Shown here: piece by piece, positions 58,922 to 64,000 of the stretch
Position numbering within the stretch: the first letter of the stretch is position 1
Layout: each line of letters opens with the position of its first letter
Origin: Anthracocystis setariae
Taxonomy: Eukaryota; Basidiomycota; Ustilaginomycetes; Ustilaginales; Ustilaginaceae
Length of the DNA: 64,000 bases
Direction of reading: 5' to 3'
NCBI GenBank assembly: GCA_928724745.1
Contig: CAKMXJ010000002.1
Location: 372,001-436,000, forward strand
Program-made: the position numbers and the translations under genes
Notes under the pieces: generated by a model
The model's input: the letters and a program-made list of their open reading frames with translations, nothing else
The model's database searches: none
What the model was told of the DNA's origin: nothing

Positions 58922-59722
58922 TTAGACGTCATGAGGAACTTCGAAGCACGACTCGGCCAGCTTGGTGATTTCATCGGCCAGCTTTCTCCTTTTCTCATCG
59001 GTATCGTCATCATACTTTGCCTTGAGTCCCTTCATCTGCTCTATGATGGCCTGGTATGTTGCTGAAGGCATATCCCGTGGGTCGCGAACGTACACATCGA
59101 ACCCAGATGGCGTGGCGGGCGTCTTTTCGAAGTAGGTCACGACCCAGTCGAGTTTGGTCTTGGAGGTGTCGCTGAGGTCGTAAGGTCCATAGCCAATCAC
59201 CTGCCATTTGGAATGGAAGAATTTGAGTAGACCGTTGCCCGTCCATTGATACGAGGCTCTGCGATCCTCACAGCCATAGGAAAAGACAAGAGGCAAATGG
59301 TGTTAGCATGGGACCCAACTGACAAGGAGAAGCAAGTGATAGGCTTACCCGTTCTTGGCGTCTTTCTGAAGCACATTGGTACCTTTGATACCGAAAAACT
59401 TGTTCATGAGGCCCTCTTCGCTCTTCCACTTTTGTGCCAGGCCAGATGCTGGTGTTGGGTTAGGATCAGCAGGCTTGGAGCGGGATTCGGAGCGAATCTC
59501 ATCGGTGAATTTGACCTCGTCGGGACTAGCGGCTGGATGTGGGATGTATCGGATTACGACGTTCTTCTTAGAGCTCCAGAGAGGCAAGGATGTGCCCACG
59601 ATGTACCAGAATCCATCGATGGACTTGTCAGGGCGTGAGGTGAAGTGCAAAGGATGAGCGTCCGAGTAGCCAGTGAAAGGTAGGTCAATCTCGAAGGCCG
59701 GTTGGTGCGCTTGTTCCGACAT
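58922..59722 (-). CDS. Lipocalin-like protein
   Basis: Spliced model of two exons: 59722-59349 and 59258-58922 (236 aa), with a 90-nt intron. The first exon has DGFWYIVGTSLPLW followed by a beta-rich NVVIRYIPHP, like the GxW opening of lipocalin/calycin barrels. After a Lys/Ser-rich loop and NKFFGIKGTNVLQ, the second exon continues with GLLKFFHSKWQVIGYGP and LDWVVTYFEK, again alternating strands, and ends with a helix (YQAIIEQMKGLKAKYD). No signal peptide, so cytosolic. Bacterial and fungal lipocalin-like proteins bind small hydrophobic ligands. Gene model is good; family call is tentative. Confidence 0.6.
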
Positions 59723-60782
59723 GTCTGCTGTTTCGAAGACGACACCTGAATGTGCACTCAGAGGCGACGATGGTGGAGTGACGGGAAAGATGTGTGTTTG
59801 GGAGCGGACGCAGGGCTTGATCTAGCCGGCATGAAAGCGAATTGCGAGGTAACGTATGAGAATGGCTTCCATGGCCGGCATTTGGTCTGGTGAGTGCCAA
59901 ATTTCCTGCGTGGGAGGAGAGTGGAGGAGCGGAGGAGCTGCAGTTGATGGACCGATTTATTTATACAAAAGGGCAGGGTCCTGTTCTAAATCGGGCGAAT
60001 CGTCAGAGAAATGGAGCCGATCGCGATTTTAATTTTGACCGGTCTCGGCGATTCAGGCTCTCCCTTTCGGATATGCCACTTTTCCCCGCAGAAATCAAAG
60101 GCGAGGCGACCGAGGATTGGGATAGTTGGAAGCGGCGCAGGACCGAAGAGATGTCATATCGGTGTCGTCCGAAGCCTCGAGGCCCAGACCATACAAGCGG
60201 CATACAGTATCATGTCTAGCAGATCGCCGGCATCCTGCATTGCTCGCACGTTCCATTTTGAATCTGGCAGAGTCGCATTGCCATGGCTGATGGACCGCCT
60301 GTCATCACGGTTATACCACATCCAAAGCGAGAGAGGGAGAGAGAGAGAGAGGAGGTCATGGCCATTTTGTCGCTTCTTTCTGCATTCCTCCACTTTTTGA
60401 TGCATTTTCTTGGCCTTGGCTCGGCTCCCCCGCTTAAGTGGCCTGACACACTCTCTTGGCTCGCTCCAACGCCCCGATAATACCGAACTCCACACTGACA
60501 GTTCACCGTTGCAGACAGGCAGCCTTGTCTGTCGCCCCTCTGTCTGTGCGAGCACATCTTGTGCCTAGGCAAGTTCGATCGTTGGTCCAGCATATCCGCT
60601 TGAGTCCGTCTGACCCAGAGCAACCTTTTCTTGCTTCCACTCATTGCTCACCCATCCCCACCTTCCATATAAGAACCTGCCTAACCTCTTCTTTTTTCCT
60701 CCAACGGACAACACACCAGATTTAACTCAGCGCACTACCTCCTCTAGAGCTCGAAAATCGCTTCTGAGACAAGCATCTCCAA
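59723..60782. other. Divergent promoter region of the lipocalin-like and carnitine acetyltransferase genes
   Basis: About 1.06 kb with no supported gene. It contains a GA-rich microsatellite at ~60329-60352 and a CT-rich stretch before the acetyltransferase start. Confidence 0.5.
60329..60352 (+). repeat. GA-rich microsatellite
   Basis: An imperfect (GA)n tract, GCGAGAGAGGGAGAGAGAG and following, in the promoter of the carnitine acetyltransferase gene; GA/CT tracts often act as open-chromatin elements. Confidence 0.7.
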
Positions 60783-63092
60783 ATGGCTCCTGGCATCATG
60801 TCCTCCGAGGCATCCGGCAGCTTCAACGCCCAAGCCATCGAATCCAAGTCCGCAGCCGTTGTCGACGGAAGCACCAAAGAAGGCCTTGGCGGCGGCAAAA
60901 CGTTTGAGGGTCAATCCAAACTTCCTCGCCTTCCCATCCCTACGCTCGAGGAGACTTGCGAACGCTACCTCTCCAGCCTCCAACCACTACAGACACCTGA
61001 ACAGCATGCAACTACAAAAGCGGTTGTCGAACGTTTCCTAAAGAACGACGGTCCTATCATCCAACAGCAGCTGCAGGATTATGCCAGCACACGCGCCAGT
61101 TACATCGAAGAGTTTTGGGATGAAAGCTACCTTCAAGCGAGCGACTCGGTCGTACTCAACCTCAATCCATTCTTCATTCTCGAGGACGACCCTACACCCA
61201 CCAGGGGTAATCAGTTGGTCAGGACAGCCAACCTCATCCTCGCCAGTTTGGCCTTCATTCACGACCTGCGTGCTGGCGAGCTCGAACCTGATAATGTCAG
61301 AGGTACACCGCTTGACATGTTCCAGTACACTCGCCTCTTCGCCACTTCCCGTATCCCCACCGCCCATGGATGCAGGATGGAAGTCGAACCCGAGTCAAGG
61401 CACATCGTCGTCATGCGCAGGGGTCAGATCTACTGGTTCGAAGCCCTTGACGAGGAGCACCGTCCTCTGCTTACCGAGCGTGCCATGCTCGGCAACTTGC
61501 AGGCCATCGTGCGTGATGCCGACAAGATCAAGATCGAGGACGTTGCCAAAGGCTCGGTCGGCATCCTCACCACGGAAAAGCGCCCCATTTGGTCCATGTA
61601 CCGCGAGCACTTGCGTGAGGATTCCCACAACCGCAAATGCCTCGAGGTCGTCGATACCGCCCTGTTCGTGGTCTGCATGGACGATTCCGAGCCTGTCGAT
61701 GCCGCCGAACTCAGCAACAACATGCTTTGCGGTACCTATAAGCTCCAGCGAGGCGTCCAGACCGGTACCTGCACCAACCGATGGTATGACAAGCTCCAGA
61801 TCATCGTCTGTGCCAACGGCGCAGCCGGCATCAACTTTGAGCACACCGGTGTCGACGGTCACACCGTCCTCCGCTACGCCGCCGACGTGTATACCGAACT
61901 CATCATGCGATTTGCCAAATCCATCAACTCGGCCACCAAGTCGCTGTTCAAAGCCAAAAGCAGCCCTTTCGCCAAAGGCGCAGGCAAGAAAGCAAACGGA
62001 TCCACCAGCGAGATCGACGCTCAGAAGGCACAGGATGTCAACCAGGCCACAGCTCCCAAGAAGCTCGAGTGGAACCTCACCACCAAGCTTGCCGATGGTA
62101 TCAAGTACGGCGAGACCCGACTCTCGGATCTCATCTGCCAGAATGAATGCCAGGTGCTCGAATTCGACGCTTATGGAAAGAACTTTATCACTCGCCACCG
62201 CTTCTCCCCAGACGCATTTGTGCAGATGGCTTTCCAAGCCGCATACTACACGCTCTACGGCCGATGCGAGACGACGTACGAACCCGCCATGACCAAAGCA
62301 TTCCTACACGGCCGTACCGAGGCTATCCGCACAGTCCAGCCCCACTCGGCCAAGTTCGTCGCGACGTACATTTCAACCGAGGCGAGCACCGAAGACAAAC
62401 TGAATGCGCTGAGGAAGGCTTGCGATGGCCACTCCAAGTTGAGCAGAGCTTGTGCTGGCGGCAAGGGTCACGATCGTCATCTGTACGCGCTGCACAACTT
62501 GTGGAAGAAGCAGCAGGCCGAGCTCGGGGCCAAGGATGCGGCTCCGGAGATCTTCACAGATGCAGGCTATGCTAAGCTGAACCACACGGTGGTGTCGACT
62601 TCGAATTGTGGCAATCCCGCTTTGCGCATGTTCGGATTCGGACCTGTGGTTCCGGACGGTTTTGGTATCGGATATATCATCAAAGATGACGGCATCACTG
62701 TTTGCGCTTCGTCCAAGCATCTTCAGACCAAGCGCTTCCTGGATACACTCGATGCGTACCTCCTTGACACACAGAGGCTGATCATCGAGCAGTACAAGGC
62801 AGCCAATGTACGCTCCAAGACCACCTACATTGACCACGCCGGGGTCGAATGCGATGTCAGAACGGGTCTGCCCATCGGGTCCAAGAACAATGGGTACAGT
62901 CAGGACTATGATGAGTGGCCGACCAATCACCAGGTGGGTCACTCGGGGTACTCGTTCTTCGGCGACGAAGGTAAGGCGTCCGCCGCCGCCGCCAAGGATG
63001 AAGGAAGCAAGGCTGGGAGCGATAAGGAACAAAAGAGGAGGAGTCGCTTGGCCGGGGTTGGTAAGACCATTTTGTATGATGAGTACAATTAG
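60783..63092 (+). CDS. Carnitine O-acetyltransferase family protein
   Basis: Single exon, 769 aa. The entry signature LPRLPIPTLEETCERYLSSL is followed by YIEEFWDESYLQ, and the active-site block NFEHTGVDGHTVLRY contains catalytic His354. RHRFSPDAFVQMAFQAAYY and the late VVSTSNCGNPALRMFGFGP (CoA and carnitine sites) complete the carnitine acyltransferase fold. It exchanges acetyl groups between CoA and carnitine so that acetyl units can move between peroxisome, cytosol and mitochondrion. The protein has no obvious mitochondrial presequence and ends DEYN, not a PTS1, so it is more like the cytosolic Yat1/Yat2 type than Cat2. A Lys/Ala-rich insertion (residues ~395-425) and tail extend the usual length. 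Confidence 0.94.
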   Translation: MAPGIMSSEASGSFNAQAIESKSAAVVDGSTKEGLGGGKTFEGQSKLPRLPIPTLEETCERYLSSLQPLQTPEQHATTKAVVERFLKNDGPIIQQQLQDYASTRASYIEEFWDESYLQASDSVVLNLNPFFILEDDPTPTRGNQLVRTANLILASLAFIHDLRAGELEPDNVRGTPLDMFQYTRLFATSRIPTAHGCRMEVEPESRHIVVMRRGQIYWFEALDEEHRPLLTERAMLGNLQAIVRDADKIKIEDVAKGSVGILTTEKRPIWSMYREHLREDSHNRKCLEVVDTALFVVCMDDSEPVDAAELSNNMLCGTYKLQRGVQTGTCTNRWYDKLQIIVCANGAAGINFEHTGVDGHTVLRYAADVYTELIMRFAKSINSATKSLFKAKSSPFAKGAGKKANGSTSEIDAQKAQDVNQATAPKKLEWNLTTKLADGIKYGETRLSDLICQNECQVLEFDAYGKNFITRHRFSPDAFVQMAFQAAYYTLYGRCETTYEPAMTKAFLHGRTEAIRTVQPHSAKFVATYISTEASTEDKLNALRKACDGHSKLSRACAGGKGHDRHLYALHNLWKKQQAELGAKDAAPEIFTDAGYAKLNHTVVSTSNCGNPALRMFGFGPVVPDGFGIGYIIKDDGITVCASSKHLQTKRFLDTLDAYLLDTQRLIIEQYKAANVRSKTTYIDHAGVECDVRTGLPIGSKNNGYSQDYDEWPTNHQVGHSGYSFFGDEGKASAAAAKDEGSKAGSDKEQKRRSRLAGVGKTILYDEYN

Positions 63093-63212
63093 TCTTGTTT
63101 AACAATATTTGCAATGCGATTACTTTCAGGCCGGAAGATGGCGTACGCTTGGTGGTGTCGTTGCTAAGTTGATGTTACATCCATGTCCCGGAACTGATGG
63201 CGAGTGTTGAGA

Positions 63213-64000
63213 TTAGAAAGCTGGGAAACCGTCAAAGTCGTCGTCGTCGTCGTCGGCGTGCTGCTGGTGCGCATTGGATTTGGACTGGGACTGGTTCATC
63301 TTATCGCGGTACGATTTTTTGACTCGACCTGCGCCGCCCTTGTTAGTGCCAGCGGTGATGAAGCCGAATTCATTGGCTTCTACGTGCGGTTTACCAAACT
63401 GTGCTCCTACCACTTGCTCTCCCGCTCCCGCTCCTGATTCGTGTAAGTTGGCCAACCCTCCCGCCGAAGCCGCTGGTGCGGGTGGTTGCGAGAAGACCGA
63501 AGTGGCGGTGGTGTGGAGAGTGTTGGAGGAGTGGTAGGAGAAGAGGCCGGAGGAGGAGGTGGAGGAGGTGGTGGTGGTGGTGGTGGAGGATTTCGAGCCC
63601 GTGCGTGGTTTATCGCGGTAGTTGGGGCGACCCGAGGAAGATGTGTTGGATAGAGGGGGGCGGTTGCCGGAACCACTGCCATTGGAAGAGGACCCGGCGG
63701 TGGGGCGCGGGAGACCACGCGGAGTGACGCCGTTGCCGGATCGACTGCCACTGGCACTACCCGAATGACGACGTGATGCTTTCTTGCGACCAAACGATAG
63801 ACCTGCAATGTCAGCTTCGTCTTCCGAGACGGTTCGGTCCGCTGTCGCTTCGGCCGCCTCTGGAATTTCGATCGGCGCTTCGGAAAGAGTCCCAGTGGCT
63901 TTGGCTTGGGGAGAAAGCTCACCGTCAAGGGCGTACGGTTCGGATTCAACCGCAGCGGGGGCAGCATGGTAGTAGTGATGATGATGCACCACACCGCCAG
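63213..64000 (-). CDS. Low-complexity protein, C-terminal part (truncated by window edge)
   Basis: The frame is open to the right edge, so the start lies outside the window. The visible ~260 residues are almost wholly low-complexity: Ser/Thr-rich runs (KSSTTTTTTSSTSSS), Gly/Ala-rich parts, and an acidic end (DDDDDDFDGFPAF). Two less simple motifs stand out: ANEFGFITAGTNKGG and RVKKSYRDKMNQ. No family was recognised. An adaptor or trafficking protein with a disordered tail is possible but unproven. Confidence 0.6.
   Translation of the reverse strand, partial: GGVVHHHHYYHAAPAAVESEPYALDGELSPQAKATGTLSEAPIEIPEAAEATADRTVSEDEADIAGLSFGRKKASRRHSGSASGSRSGNGVTPRGLPRPTAGSSSNGSGSGNRPPLSNTSSSGRPNYRDKPRTGSKSSTTTTTTSSTSSSGLFSYHSSNTLHTTATSVFSQPPAPAASAGGLANLHESGAGAGEQVVGAQFGKPHVEANEFGFITAGTNKGGAGRVKKSYRDKMNQSQSKSNAHQQHADDDDDDFDGFPAF

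Overview
The window reads as a gene-dense nuclear contig of a fungus, most likely a smut-type basidiomycete (Ustilaginales: Ustilago, Sporisorium or Pseudozyma relatives). This is inferred from several things seen together. Long uninterrupted eukaryotic ORFs lie on both strands. The few introns are short (mostly 78-90 nt, GTAAGT/GTGAGT donors). The gene set is typically fungal: Pso2, Slx1, Acr3, a Kre9-like GPI protein, Ofd1/Tpa1, a Fmp30-like NAPE-PLD. No organism name can be read directly. I found about 40 protein genes, including a 5'-truncated one at the left edge and a truncated one at the right edge. By eye I saw no rRNA, tRNA, CRISPR array or transposon. Spliced models are manual: junctions were chosen by frame continuity and family similarity.

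Layout. 1-8.5 kb: end of an inositol-polyphosphate 5-phosphatase, a spliced AhpD-like gene ending in the peroxisomal signal SKL, a TMEM97/EXPERA membrane protein, GAL7, and a CofD/YvcK-like protein. 8.8-15.3 kb: a single-ORF fusion of a NAPE-PLD-type metallo-hydrolase with an Efm4-type methyltransferase, a GMC oxidoreductase, and an apparently internally deleted hydrolase gene. 15.6-24 kb: GST, an Old Yellow Enzyme with a C-terminal membrane tail, a TPR/SET protein, and a 1.9 kb spacer. 24-34.4 kb: a GIT1-like MFS transporter, a small Tic20/DUF4870-like membrane protein, PI-PLC, and the divergent pair PSO2 and ACR3. 34.7-45.3 kb: an ADH6-like alcohol dehydrogenase flanked by tandem duplications, PTH2, a D-ribulokinase-type FGGY kinase, an agmatinase with a signal peptide and C-terminal NDEL, SLX1, and a mitochondrial carrier. 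45.9-50.3 kb: PhzF-like protein, epoxide hydrolase and a homoserine-acetyltransferase-like hydrolase. 50.3-52.7 kb: a 2.4 kb non-coding block rich in ACTGTAC-type motifs. 52.7-64 kb: GPI-anchored Kre9-like protein, SCP2-domain protein, Ofd1/Tpa1-like dioxygenase with a long poly-Glu run, a CHY zinc-finger protein with a 5-nt first exon, a lipocalin-like protein, carnitine acetyltransferase, and a partial low-complexity protein.

The genes do not form one pathway. A minor theme is peroxisomal and acyl metabolism: candidate PTS1 tails SKL, AKL, SHL and SKI, plus carnitine acetyltransferase. Another is stress and detoxification: GST, OYE, ADH, epoxide hydrolase and arsenite efflux. The items I consider most novel are the NAPE-PLD/Efm4 fusion, the agmatinase predicted to stay in the ER, the splice-dependent SKL tail of the AhpD-like protein, and the eukaryotic CofD-like protein.
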